Source: Undaria pinnatifida (lineage: Eukaryota; Sar; Phaeophyceae; Laminariales; Alariaceae). Taken from it: DNA of 64,000 nucleotides. Position 1 is the first letter of the stretch. The number at the start of each line of letters is the position of its first letter. Below the pieces are notes generated by a model. The model did not search any database and had not been told where the DNA came from. It saw only the letters and a list, made by a program, of their open reading frames with translations. The position numbers and the translations under genes are program-made. The stretch lies in the NCBI GenBank assembly GCA_012845835.1, contig JABAKD010000025.1, forward strand, positions 9,367,779 through 9,431,778, written 5' to 3'. Positions 11,650 through 24,539 of this stretch are shown here, piece by piece.

Positions 11650-12020
11650 AGGGGAGTCGCCGACCTATACTTGTAGTATATCCTTGATAAGGAGACACAC
11701 ACCCAGTCAGTAACACGCGCGATCGGAGTATCACACACAGCTTGCAAAGATGAGTTTCGACGACATCCTCGATCTCACAGCGGGAGAGGAGTATTTTTAT
11801 ATATTATAAAAAATGAAGATACACTCCAGCTGTGAGACCGAAGATTTCGTCGAAACTCATCTCTGCAAGCTGTGTGTGATACTCCGATCGCGCGTAAATC
11901 GAGTTGTGTGTCCTCATTAATGATATAGGTCGGCGACTCCCCTTACAACTACAGTGTAGCTATCAGGGTCAACAGGGTGATGTTAGTCAGTCTGTGCGCG
12001 GAAACTATAAAACCCGTTCA
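11650..12020. repeat. Fold-back of two head-to-head Rep2 copies
   Basis: A minus-strand Rep2 copy (11650-11800) is followed after a short AT spacer by a plus-strand copy (about 11812-12020). The arms are complementary over about 150 bp with scattered mismatches, so the region could form a long hairpin. Confidence 0.7.
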
Positions 12021-12326
12021 TATATTATAACATAACATCTCTAATGATATCATCGTCGCACTCTTTTTTGTCTTTTCTCCCTCCCTCCCTAGACGTGCGT
12101 ATCCTACTGTAGATCCAGGGCCACTTGGCAGGATTTCCTCCCCCCTCCACTTGGGGTGCATGGTTTTTTTGTTTTCTTTCGTAAGATATCTCAAGCACTT
12201 TCTTCCCCCTTCGACTCGCGTCGACTTGCGCCACGATGCCACATTGTATTTTTCTTTTTTTCAAGTAGCAGGCGTACGTAGCATCTGACTCGTCGGGGGC
12301 ACGTGGGGAGCTCTGTATTTTTTTTC

Positions 12327-12604
12327 TCTGTGTAGGGTTAGTAATCCACCAAAATACACGGTTCTGCGCGCTGACGCGCAACGCTAAGTAGGTCAACGCT
12401 ACTCCAAGACCAGCGACAATGGAAGGGTCGGTCGAAGCGAATTTGTTGTTTTGTCTTGGCAATTGTCTGTGTAGGGTTACTAATCCACCAAAATACACGG
12501 TTCTGCGCGCTGACGCGCAACGCTAAGTAGGTCAACGCTACTCCAAGACCAGCGACAATGGAAGGGTCGGTCGAAGCGAATTTGTTGTTTTGTCTTGGCA
12601 ATTG
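12327..12604 (+). repeat. Near-exact direct tandem duplication, 139 bp x 2
   Basis: 12327-12465 is repeated at 12466-12604, with one visible difference (GGTTAG versus GGTTAC). A (GTT)n run follows at about 12611-12655. The near identity suggests a recent duplication or an assembly artefact. Confidence 0.85.
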
Positions 12605-12610
12605 CCCTAA

Positions 12611-12655
<45 letters not shown>

Positions 12656-12659
12656 CTCA

Positions 12660-13840
12660 CATTAGTTACTAAATTAATAGTACCTGACACCTTATACGTA
12701 CGTAAAGAACAGGGCTGACGCTGACGCTGGAATGCAAAACTACACGGAATGCGACGTCAACTCTTTTTCTACAGCAGCGTTATTTAGCTGTTTTCCATGC
12801 GAGCTGGGCCAGCCAAGGCAGTGTCGAAACAAGAGATAGGCCGAGCACAAACCCGATTTCAAGCAGTTGGACATTAAAATTTTGACACGGCGTCGTTGTT
12901 CATGCGCTGACCGAGACGTGCCTTTCGTGGGAGCTTTCCCCCCATCTTTTTCCCCGACGGATATGTCCGAAAATGCAACCAAGGAATGCAACCCAAAAAA
13001 AATAAATGCGCCTGAATCTTATACGTGCAAAACGAAAAAGAAATAGCATACCAGCAGGTAAGACATGATTTCGCACGGGGCTTCACGAATTAAGGTATTA
13101 CATGTCCAGATCAAAAATTGCGAAATTGACAGCTGTGCATCGCAGTTCTTCGGATCCAACTTATTTTGGGGGCGTATACTTGGCAGGGGGGGTGACATGT
13201 GCGGTAGTACGAGATGCCGCGATGAAATTGGTGCTTGCCGCGTAGATGTATGATACCCCCCCCCGAGCGACGCGGTGGGATAGGCTTTAATGTAGGGCCT
13301 TCAACAGTGATGGTAATTGCCGTTTGTAGCGAGCAGCATACGCTGCACCCGGATATCAACATACCTGGTATGCTACTATCGACGCGATCAACGAACACCG
13401 GAGCCCAGCTAGACATTTTTTTCAACAATTGCTCCCGGTTTTTTTCGCCTTTCCGAAATTTGCTGTGTTGTTGAAGATTTTTTTGTCACGTCAGCTGCGT
13501 GTGTTGTGTGTTTGCCTTCACATTATACCGTTCCTTCTACCCAACGGCATCAGCACACCCAGTGTCCGTGCTGATTGTTCATCCAGGAGAGATGCAAATT
13601 ATGTGGTCACAGACTACTGTGAGACAGAGAAAACCAAAGCTGTGAGAGTTCGATATTTTTTGTTGTTGCCGGTACTCGCCTTTGCTCTTCTTGATGGCTG
13701 CGTGACACACCGGCCGCTCGTTTTTTACAGATTCGGATTTGCGCGCGAAAGCAGAACGCAAAAAATAGAAACGCGTTGTCTCTTCTATCTCTCCGTTCTG
13801 CTGCCGCTCCCTGCAGCCGGCCGCCGGTTCAAATAACAAG
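12660..13840. other. No gene recognised
   Basis: Apparently unique sequence with open frames of 60-135 codons on both strands. None shows a motif, a long codon-biased run or splice context I can defend. Confidence 0.4.
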
Positions 13841-13841
13841 G

Positions 13842-13990
13842 AGTCGCCGACGTATGTCCTTCATGAGAACGTAAACACCCGTTAACACGCGCGATCGGAG
13901 TATCGCACACACAGCTTGCAAGGATAACAGTTTCGACGAAATCCTCGGCCCCACAAGAGTATTAAAGGGTATTGGGTATTTATTTTTGTT
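13842..13990 (-). repeat. Rep2 dispersed repeat, minus copy
   Basis: Read on the minus strand it contains the left and middle Rep2 blocks (GATTTCGTCGAAACT, ACTCCGATCGCGCGT, GTCGGCGACTCC). It is the last Rep2 copy before the MLO-like gene; none is seen again until 47.96 kb. Confidence 0.6.
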
Positions 13991-13995
13991 TTTGG

Positions 13996-14001
13996 TATAA
14001 A
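13996..14001 (+). promoter_or_regulatory. Weak TATA-like candidate
   Basis: TATAAA lies about 355 bp upstream of the chosen ATG, next to a Rep2 copy. It is the only TATA-like word in the last 360 bp before the start, but no transcription start can be shown. The stretch between is C-rich and CAG/CAA-rich and is probably 5' UTR. Confidence 0.2.
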
Positions 14002-14356
14002 GAACTGGGGTTTCCTGTGAAAAGGGTTTGCGTTACAGTACGTATTGGTTCCTTTTTTGCTCGAAAATCGGGAACATCGTGTTGTATCATTGTGTCGTAT
14101 CCAGCAAGGCTGGGGCATGCGTTTTTGTCCCCTTGTAGTTCATGACCACCCAACTCCTCACGTCCCCTGCCCTCCCCCTCCCCCCCACCACCACCACCTC
14201 CCCTCCCGCCCCCTCCGTTTCTCCTCCCCCCGTTCCTTTTCTATCCCCTCCTGACAGAGATCCTCTGCTCCCCAACAGCCTTTTAGGCAGCAGCAGCATC
14301 AACAACAGCTGCAACAGTAACAGCAGCAACAGCAGTAGCCGCCGCGGTTGCAAGGC

Positions 14357-14467
14357 ATGGCTCCAGCAGGCGATGACAGCAAGGGTTACGAAGACCTGCC
14401 CTCATGGAACATCGTCGTCATATGCACCGTCGGTGGCGTTTTGATGTTTGAGCTCCTTTGTCACCAG
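14357..14467 (+). CDS. MLO-like gene exon 1 (TM1)
   Basis: Codes for residues 1-37, ends in phase 0 at CAG before GTACGG. It includes [14 protein letters not shown], the first membrane segment, which matches the conserved TPTW-type start of MLO TM1. Intron 1 is 1,376 bp. Confidence 0.8.
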
Positions 14468-17400
14468 GTACGGGCAGCACGTCAGTGCGTTTCTGTACAC
14501 TTTCTGCCGCCCCGAAGGACAAGAAACACGCCATGCATGGAACTCGTGGAGAGGGGGCTGTACCGAGCCCCCCCCCCCCCTCCCGTTTTTCACGACCCAT
14601 GGCTTATTTATGGTGTGCTTGGTGTTATATTATTAATAGGTTTTTGCGGGATACCTACTTTGGTTGGGAGGGAGTTAGATAGGAATACATATATATATAC
14701 TCAGTATATTCTAAGTATATATTTAGTATTAACAGTATTGATTCCGTCGCACGTCACCATTCAAGGCCAGCCTAACCCATGCCGCCTAGACGGGCAAGAA
14801 ACATGCCATGGAACTCCTGTAGGGGGCTGTACCGAAACCTTACCGTGTTTTTTGATGAGTCATGACGTGTATATGGTGTGCTTTCTGTCATATATTTGGT
14901 TGTTTTGAGGGATGCTTAATTTTGTTGGGTAGGAGCGGGGTTTGAATGCCCACATAATACGAAGCAGGCTTCTCCCGGGTGGGATCACTTCTCGCAGGTC
15001 GAAGCGCGGTCAGGGTGAACCGGCCTGACCCCGTGATGTTTTCGAAAACCTGCCGATCCGACCCGTGAGACTTCGAACACCTCCTATCCCGACCCGTGAG
15101 ACTTCGAACACCTCCTAACCCGACCCGGCTCGACCCGCGTTTTTTTTTTGTTTTGTTTTCAAGGCTTTTGACCCGACCCACGGACGGGCCAGGTCATGAC
15201 CCGTGAAACGCCCTGCTATATCGTACTACTAACAGTATTGAAACCGTCGAATGTCGCATTTCAAAGGCCAACTCAACGACGCCGCCTTACTCAGACCGCC
15301 TTATATCGGGATATCGCCTTACTCAGATCGCCCTATATCGGGATACCGCCCTATATCGGGATACCGCCTTACTCACACCCCCATATAACGGGATACCGCC
15401 TTGCTCTGACCGCCTTATATCGGGATGCCGCCTTACTTGGACCGCCTTATATCGGGATTCCGCCTTACTCAGACCGTCTTGTATTAGGATACCGACTTAC
15501 TCAGACCACCTTATATCAGGATACCGCCTTACTCCGACCGCCTTATATCGGGATACCGCCTTACTCAAACCGCCTTATATCGGGATACCGACTTACTCAG
15601 ACCGCTTGATATCGGGATACCGCCTCAATGAGACCGCCTTATATCGGTACACCGCTTTACTCCGACCGCCTTATATCGGGATACCAGCTTGCTCAGACCG
15701 CCTTATTGGGGAACGCGTACTTTTGTGATTCGTGACTTGAATCATGCTGTATTTTCTCTTTCCAATTAATTGACGATTCTGTGCGTCTTTTTGAACACAT
15801 TCCCGTGGTTTGTGTCTGTAACGGAAAAAACATGTAACGGCAGATGAACGCCGCAGCCAAGGGCAAGAAACACGCCATGGAACTCCTGGAGGGGCTTTAT
15901 CGAGAGCTGGCCATCCTGGGAATCGTCGCGTTCGTCCTCTGGTCCATCAATGTGTCCGACTACGTGACGATCGAGGTAAGCCATACTTCATGGTGGAGGT
16001 GCACTGGCTCTTTTTTCCTTCTGAGGGTAGGGACTTGACGCTTTTACAACTGGAAACCCGTTTTTTTTTACAAATGTGCTTGAGGGTAGTATAGAGAGGG
16101 GTGTGGGGGACTTTAGTGTTAGCACTGCGTCCACCTTTTTGCGGACAAGCTACTTGAAAAATATCGAGTGGAATTTATTCCCGCAGCTGCTCAGCGTCAG
16201 TTTTTGTTTGCCCCCCCTCGCCTCCCCCACCCTTTTTTTGTTCACCCTTCATGCGACTCGCCGAAAACCTCACGGCGCTTCGCGCTTGGTGCAAGCAATG
16301 TCTGCCTGGTTGGTGAAAACCCGACGTGCTCCGTCCCGGCACTGTAGGGGATGCGAGGGTCTATGGTCATACGACTACGGCCATGCACAAACTGAGGACA
16401 CCCCCCCCCCCCCGCCCCTCCTTCTTTCGCTTATTTGTGCCAAGAATGTAGCCCACGTCAAATTCAAGTTGTTTGTCTTCAAGAATAGGGGTATAGATTC
16501 TATGCCAGGAAAGGGTTTGCCCCTTTTCACGGCGGAAGACGTGTTTACGTTGAGGCCCAGGCATGATAGATAGCAACGTAAAAAAGCGACGAGATCTAAA
16601 ATGTTCAATGGTCTGGGAACGGAAGACTTCACCGCGTTCTCACCACCCCAAACATACCAGATAAAGTACCAAACTCATTTACCAGGTATCTTTGCCCATT
16701 CTACTCTGGCCTGACGAACCTACGGCCATCCATGCATGGCAATTAATACACCCCGCCCTTGCCCCCTTCCCCCCCCCCCCCCCCCCCCCCTGCACACACC
16801 TCCCGCCTCCGTCGTTTGAAACTATATTTTAATGACACTCCTTTTCATGTGTTGTGTGTTTTGTTTTCATGTTTTTCTTTTTTTTCTGTTCTTGTGTCCC
16901 CCCTCGCTTTTGTCGTTCGCGCAGTACAACGACAAGCATCTGTTCGAGGAGATCCACATGACTCTCTTCCTGGCGGCACTGTTCCACTCCTTCTTCGTCG
17001 GCATGGTGGCACTGTACTCCCGACAGACCATGCGGCGCTGGGACATCTTCGAGGACGACGAGATGCGCAGGTATATACGTTAAAAACGCCACAGCTCGTA
17101 CAGATGACGATCTTGATCATCTACTCGGATAGATCACGATCAAGATCATCTACCAGGACATATCACGATCTAGATCATCTACTCGGACAGATCATGATCT
17201 AGAGAATCTACTCGGACAGATCATGATCTAGATCATCTACTCGGGCAGGTCATGATCTCGATAATCTATTCGGACAGATGACGACCCAGATCATCTACTC
17301 GGACAGAGCGTGATCTATATAATATACTCGGACTAATCATGACCCTAGATCATCTACTCGGACAGATCATGACCTACAGTAGATAATATACACAGTACGC

Positions 17401-20400
17401 CCCGTATCTGCCGTTATATTATGTTGCGCTGGATCTGTATCTATAGAGTACAGACCCAACCGAAGAAACAAGCGCTAGATCGTACGGTTCCCACAGGGTA
17501 ACATGAGCTAGACCTCATAGATATTCCCTGAAATAGCTAGATCATCGCGTAGGGATCGATAGATGATCTGTCCGAGTTGTGTTCCCTGAACTATTCCAGA
17601 TCATCAGGTGGGGATCGGTGAATTGTCTGGGTGTGCGGAAAGACTTGGCCTAGAGGTTGAAAAACCCATCAGAAGTTGTCGTCGATTTTCCTCAGCCTGG
17701 ACTTTTTTTCAGTGTACTTAGGCCATGGGGTCGCACTTTCAGATTTACTTGAAAAATAATAAGTTTTCGCCTCAGGAGGCATACATATAGCTCCTCAATA
17801 AGCCACCACCCTCAAGAAGGCAAAAAAAGAGCCAGTGCGCCGGCCACCGCCGTGCCATGTGTGGTATACCACATTTTGGCCGAAACGCTTTCTGAATGAC
17901 GTGGGTCTCCCACTCAACCCCCCCCCCCTTTAGAGCCCCAAAATTCCTCCCGATACTAACTTCAAGTACATTTGTAAAACAAAATGGGGTTTTCAGCAGC
18001 GAAGGCGTTAATAATCCAGAATCGAAACCATCGGCACGTTCGTTGTTTATGGTCTTGAAATACGAATGCCTCGCATACATTGCTTGGTCATATGAGAGTT
18101 TGATCATCGGGGTGCAATTTTTTTTCAGATTTTTTCTGAAAAAAAACAAGAATGAGTTTTTTTTTTCCCCCTCCAAGAAGGCATATTATGATAGCACTCC
18201 TCAATAAGCCACCACCCTCTTGGAAAAGGCAAAGAAAATGGTTGGTGTGCCGCTACCGTGCTATTAGTAAGACTAGTGCGATTAGTGCTGTTAGTAGTAT
18301 TAGCACAATTTGTAGCGTGTGTCGGAGAGAGAGTGCTCCGCTTCAGATTTCAACAGCGAGATCCCCAGCAGGTTAGAAAGACCATCAGGGGGGGGGGTAG
18401 GAGGTCCGGGCGGGGGGGGGGGGGGGGGGGGGAGTGGGGGGAAGCTTACAGACCCACTTCGTGGACATGAGGGGGGGGGAGGGAGGGCCGGTAGCAAGGT
18501 ACAGCGTCCGAAAGGAGAGGGTCTGTCTCTTAGCCCCAGATCGTCGGAAATGGCCAAGACTCTACGGTATAGGGAAGGGTTCCCTCATTTTTTTTCAGCT
18601 TCCGGGATTTTGAGCCACTCGCACGCGTGACTCTGTATGTATCTCACGAACAAATAACATTTCAGACGGTTTGTTTGGCGCACCTCAGCTACAAAGCTAC
18701 AACCGTTCCGTTGCGGATTCTTGTCGCAAAATTAGAACAAGACGAAAGGTCAAGGTCGCAAAAGGATCAAGGGGGGGGGGCAAGGGGGGGGGGGGGGGGG
18801 GGGGGGATCACAATCGCGCGCGAGTGACCCCGAGCCACTGCGCGAATAGAACTAAACCCCGCATTTTTCAGAGCTCCCTGCTCTCGAGTGACGAAAAGAA
18901 AAAAAAAAAGTGGTGCACCTCTATCGTAGCATGTGTTTTTAAATACAAAAACGTTTCGAAGAGCTTTCAACTCACGCCAACCCCCCCCCCCCCCCGCCCC
19001 CCCCTCCCCCCTCCCCCCTCCCCCAAATCGCCTACGCCAGATACAAAGACCTGAAGCAGCAGTACCGACGGACAGCCGCCCAGCTGGGCATCAGACACTC
19101 TCAGCTCAAGAGGGGAGTCGGGTTTTGGAAGTGGGTGAGTCAATCGACATGTTTCTCTCCCTTTGTCTTTTTTTTTTTATGAGTCTCGTGCTAAAATTCG
19201 ATAGGGGCTCAGCACTTTTTGGGCCCAAAACGTTGTTTTTTTTCTGACCGGTTGAGCTCATTTGTTTTAGGTCTATAGCAGGCAGGGAGGGCATAGAAGA
19301 CTGATTCTACGATAGCCCCCTCCCCCCCCCCCACAAAATAAAAAAACTGCAATTTTCTTCAACGTTTCATGGTTGCTCGACACGAGGAAGGATGCTATTA
19401 AGAAAATCTCCATGCACGTCCTTGTACTATCGAACAATGACGGAGCGAGGTGGCAAGGGGCAGCGTATTTCAGGAGATTCAGCCGTGAGCTGGTTTAAAA
19501 AAAACGGCGATTTCGGCAAAGGAAAGTTGAGGGGGGCTGCTAGCGTGTACAACGACCCAGAAGTGTTGATCGGGTTGCGTGAACGAATGCCTTCCAAGTC
19601 ATGTTTCGGGGCGAGGTGTTGAGCTGCTCGTGTTAGGATAGGAGGAGCTCAGGAATTTCTGCTGCACCCCTTTTATACCGTGCGATGACTCAGTTGTTTT
19701 GTGGCACTTTTCGGACGACGTTTCCTTCTCTGGTTGTCGAGGTTTGCGTTGTCTTAAGGTTTGTGCGGATCTTTTCTTTCTTTTGATTTCACATTCCGCT
19801 ACCGCGCCTATCCCCCCCCCCCTTCCCCCCCGCCGGCCGGTGCTCCCGTTTCGAAAGGGGTGCGAGGACCAGTAGTTAGCTCGCGAAGGCAAGCCACAAA
19901 CGACCCCCCCCCGCCCGCCCCCCTCCCTGCCCGTGCGCGCATTGGCATGCTGCACGAGCTTTGGTTTGTTTTCATATTTGTGACATTTTGCTCATAAGGC
20001 TACAACCCCCTCCCCCCCGTCCCCTCCCTGTAATATCGCCCCTCATACAAACGCTCCATCCTCTCAACTCCTCGTTGGAAGTAGGAAAGGTGCTCCATCT
20101 CGAAAGGGATGGGTGATCAATGGTCAACTGACTAAGGAAAAAATATATATGAGTGCACCCACCGCTCCCCCCCCCCCCCCCCCCCCCCTCCCGACCCTTC
20201 CCCTCCTGTCCTATATTTTCCTGTTTGGTGTTGCTCTGTGTTTGGTTTTCTATCTGGAAAGGCATGTCTGTGGGCATCTCACCCAATGCTGTGCCGCAGG
20301 CTTTCAGAGCTGTCCGAGCACGTCAGCTACCACGCTATCAGATCCCAGTTCATCAAGGACAACCAGCTACCCAAGTGAGTCTTGCTTCGGTACTGGGCTC

Positions 20401-23400
20401 GATATTCGGTTTTTGGTTCGGCATCATGTTCGGTGTTCGGTGTTTTACTCCGGTAATATTTTCGGTGTTCGGTATGCGGTTCGGTATTCAGTTTCGGTAT
20501 TGTTTTCGACGGTCAGCATTCAGTTCGGTATCCACCTTCGGATATTTTTTATCGGTGGTCGGTATTCGGTTCGGTGCAGTTCGGTAGATTACCTTCGGTG
20601 TTTCGGTTTATTCCGTTCTTTTTTTTGGTCAATTCGGTATACGGTTGGATGGAGTTTTTTCTTTTAATGAGGTATTTTTTGTTCGTTGGTTGGGTTCGGC
20701 AACGTAGGTCCAGTTCACTCCCCACCTCCCCTATCCTTCCTTTTCTAGGACCACCCCTTTCGCCGCTTACCGGAACAAGTGCGACTTTTCGCCGCTTACC
20801 TGAAGAAGTGCGACCACATAATTCGTGATTGATCCCCCCCCCCGCCCCACCCACCTTGATTAAGCCCCCCCCCCCCCCTCCTGCTAACGAAACCCCACCC
20901 CACCCCACCCCATCCTCCGCGGAGTACAATAGGTAATGGGTACCCTCCCTTCCCTATCCTTCCTTTTTCAGAAACTTCCGTTCCGCCGCTTACCTGAAAA
21001 TGTGCTAGCAAGAAGTCAGTTTTAGCTCCCCTCTTTTGTTTTGTCGAAACGCTCGCTTTACAGCTTTACAGCTTTACCTTTTTTATGTAGTATGCGGAAG
21101 AAACGCACGGAACTCCCAAGTGTTGAAGGCATCTCTCTCAGGAGTAGAAACGGTGCTCCGTCTCGAAAAGAATGCGTGGTCAATGATCAAATGACTAAGG
21201 CAAGCAGCAAATGAGTACGCGCCCCCCCCCCCCCCCCCCCCCGACATCCTTCCTTTTTTAGGAACTTCCGCTTCGCCGCTTACCTCAAGAAGTGCGAGCA
21301 AGAAGTTGTCATTGAGCTCGCTGAGATCAAGCATGGGGTCTGGGTGGGCTTGATCCTCTTTGTTGGAGTCGAGCTATATATCAAGGGGCTCATCGGGGAA
21401 GCTACGTCGAACGCGGTACGTGTTGGTGGAAATATGGTATTGCAGATTATATGGTACGGTATATATATCTGAGTTTGGTGTGCCGTGCTGTGCTGTGTTG
21501 TGATGTTTTGTGGTATGGTGTGGTGTGGTGTGGTGTGTCGTGGTATGGTATGGTATGGTATGGCATGATTTGGTACGGTATGGTTTGGAGTTGGACGTCA
21601 ACGGTCTCATCGGAGAAGCTACGTTGAACGTGGTGCGTTGTTAAGTGTATACGATACACGTCATATGGTATGGTACGGTATGGTATGGTGTGGTGTGGTG
21701 TGGTGTGGTGTGGTGTGAAGCGTATGCCATGGGGCTCATCGGAGAGGCCACATCGAACGCAGTACGTAGTTACGATAAGCATTTATGCAGTCGTGTTCTA
21801 TGACATTTTATGGTATTGAACGGTATATTGTAATGGTACTTGTGTGTGCGATCGTGTGGAATGGATGACATTGTATGGTATGGCATGCTATGGCATGCTA
21901 TGATATATATGTACGGGTGTGGTGTGGGGCGGTGCGGTGCGGTGTTGTGTGGTGTATGAACAGGCGGGAAACAGTATAACCAACAATTTTGACATATTTT
22001 TGTTTCTTTGACAACCTTATACGTTACAAAGTCTCGTCTTCCTTGTTTTGTCTTTTTCTTTTTTTCTTGTCGTTAGCTATTTTGTTCTTCTCTTTTTGTT
22101 TTCGTGTTTTTTTTTCCAACTTTTTTCTTGGTTTTTGTGTACGTTACACCGTTCGTCTCGACCCTGAGTTTCCTTTATTTTTCCTTTATTTTTTTGGTTT
22201 TTCTTCATTTAGTTGTTCGGCACCCCCAGGCAGAACGTGGCAGGCCTGTTTCTGTTCGCGGCCGCGCAGCTGGTCGTTGCGACCTTTTTCTGTCTCATCT
22301 GATTTCTTTTTTCCTCCATTCCTCCTCTTGTTATTTTATCAGCTCTTGTTCACGTCTTGACCCAATTTCGTTTATTCGCCTTTTTTTTGTGTGCTTTTCT
22401 CGATGTTTTTGGCATAATTACCGCCTCAACAGGATGTGAAAGGCCTATTCCTGTTCGCGGCGGCTATGGTCATGCTCGCCGCTCTTGGCGTGCACTTCAA
22501 GCTCAAGCAGATATACAAGTCCCTTGTACACTCCTACCAAGCAAGGTCAGTTGACAGTCTCTCGCTACACCATTTTTTTTTTTTTTCATTATACCATTGA
22601 AAAAACGAGGTTTCGTGTTATTATCCTCTAGCGAGCGGCTGGAAAATACACACCTTGATCCTCCGGGGCCTCATTGACGCCCTTTTTTCATCGAAACCCC
22701 ATCACGATCAACCATGGCAATTAACCTCGTCACCAAATCAACCATTTCAGTAGGCAACAATTCGACCGGGCTCGTCGCCTCCCCCCCCCCCCCCCCCCCT
22801 CTCCTGCCACATCCCGCCACCCTGTCCTTTTTCCCCCTTTCCTCCTCCCACTCCCCTCACTCCCCCCCCACCCGTCTCCCCTCTTCTTCTCCCAATTCCG
22901 TCACCCCTTTTCTCTCGTACGCTCTTGCCTGACACGAACACAGCACTGAGAGGAGGGATGATCTGGCGCAGTACCTGGGTCCGGATGCCTCCGCCTCTAT
23001 TGTGAGAAACCCCTCGTCGTCCCTCTTTTTGTTTCCCTTTTTCTTATCTTTAGTTTTCTTTTTTAATGGTTTCACACACGTCCGGCGGATTTCGAATTCC
23101 CGCTCGATGACCTAGATCGTTCGGGGAAGATCTGTAGGGTACAGCTCATCTTACCGGGTGGGACCCGTGCGATCTCTTATGATCTATCGCACATGGTTCC
23201 CAGCTTTGGATCTGCACTCTTTTTATATGCGGATCTTGCACGTCTCTCTTGCGGCAGGTACAGGATCAACTGCAGATTTTCTAGGATCTGTATCTGTCTG
23301 AGCACTCTTATGTATACAGATTCTGCACGACCGCTCCTGGCGGCAGATACAGGAGCTACTGCCGTAGATGATCTAGATCGTAGCCTGCCCGTGGTGTGGT

Positions 23401-23898
23401 TTGTTTTACGTCAGGGGTCTCGAGTAAGTTTGTCATAGCAATATGACCGCCTTATAGCAATATGACCGCCTTATAAAGGGAAGCCGCCTTGTTCATCCTG
23501 CGTTATGAGTGCAATTCCTCAGTCGTGGCAAAGCGATTTTGACCGTCTTATAGAGGGATACCGCGTTATAGAGGGATACCGCCTCATATAGGGATGGGAC
23601 CCCTGCTGCTGTATATGTTCACTTTTTTTTGTCCCAGCTTGACTTGGTACGAGTAGGAGGTATTTGCCCTCAGGGACGTGCTGCCCTAAGCCGTAGTCAC
23701 AGGAGTCGTCCCTATTTTTGTTTGTTTTTGGCCATCACGTTTACTTATTCCAGCTCAAATCGTGAGAGGTTATAACCCGCGGCAGGCTTCTGGAGAACCC
23801 GTGCGTTGTTTGATGTTGCTACTGCTGTTGTCGCTGTTGTTGCTGTTGCTGTTGCAGCCGGTGTTGCGTCTGCCCAGTGGTGTGTTTCCAATACAGAG

Positions 23899-23933
<35 letters not shown>

Positions 23934-24497
23934 TGGAAGCGGCCACACTACGAAACAAATAAATTAATTCGAAGCTGTCATCCGATACGCAAGAATGTAC
24001 GCACACGGTGCGTGGGGAAATCCGCCTCACAAGTGGTTCTTTGAGCAGGATGCAGCTCACACCTTTTGCGCAACTCGCCGAACAACCCACGGCGCTTCGC
24101 GCTTGGTGCGCGGCGATGTCTGCCCGGTCGATGAAGACCGAACGTGCTCCGTCCCGGCATAGTAGGGGATGCGAGGGTCTATAGCCTCACGATTACGGCT
24201 ATGCATGAAATGGGCACACGCACCCCTGCCCCCCCCCCCCCCCCCCCAACAACACCAACACCAACGTCAACACTTACACCACCACCACCGCCCCCCCTCC
24301 ACGCCCCCCCAATGCTGCCACCAACACGACGGCTACGACGACGACGGCAACACCACCTTTGACATTTCCAGCGCCAGCAAGACATGTTCTGGTTCGGCAA
24401 GCCCCACTTGATGCTTACGGCTCTGCAGACGATGCAGTTCCTTCTCGCCGTGATGGTCGGCGCCCTCATCTGGTCAGTTTGTTGTTGTTGCTGCTGC

Positions 24498-24539
<42 letters not shown>

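Noticed and set aside
20300-20374. Start of exon 5 at the GCCGCAG acceptor
   Set aside because: It would shift the frame away from the conserved MLO-like [12 protein letters not shown] block; the acceptor at 20261 keeps it.
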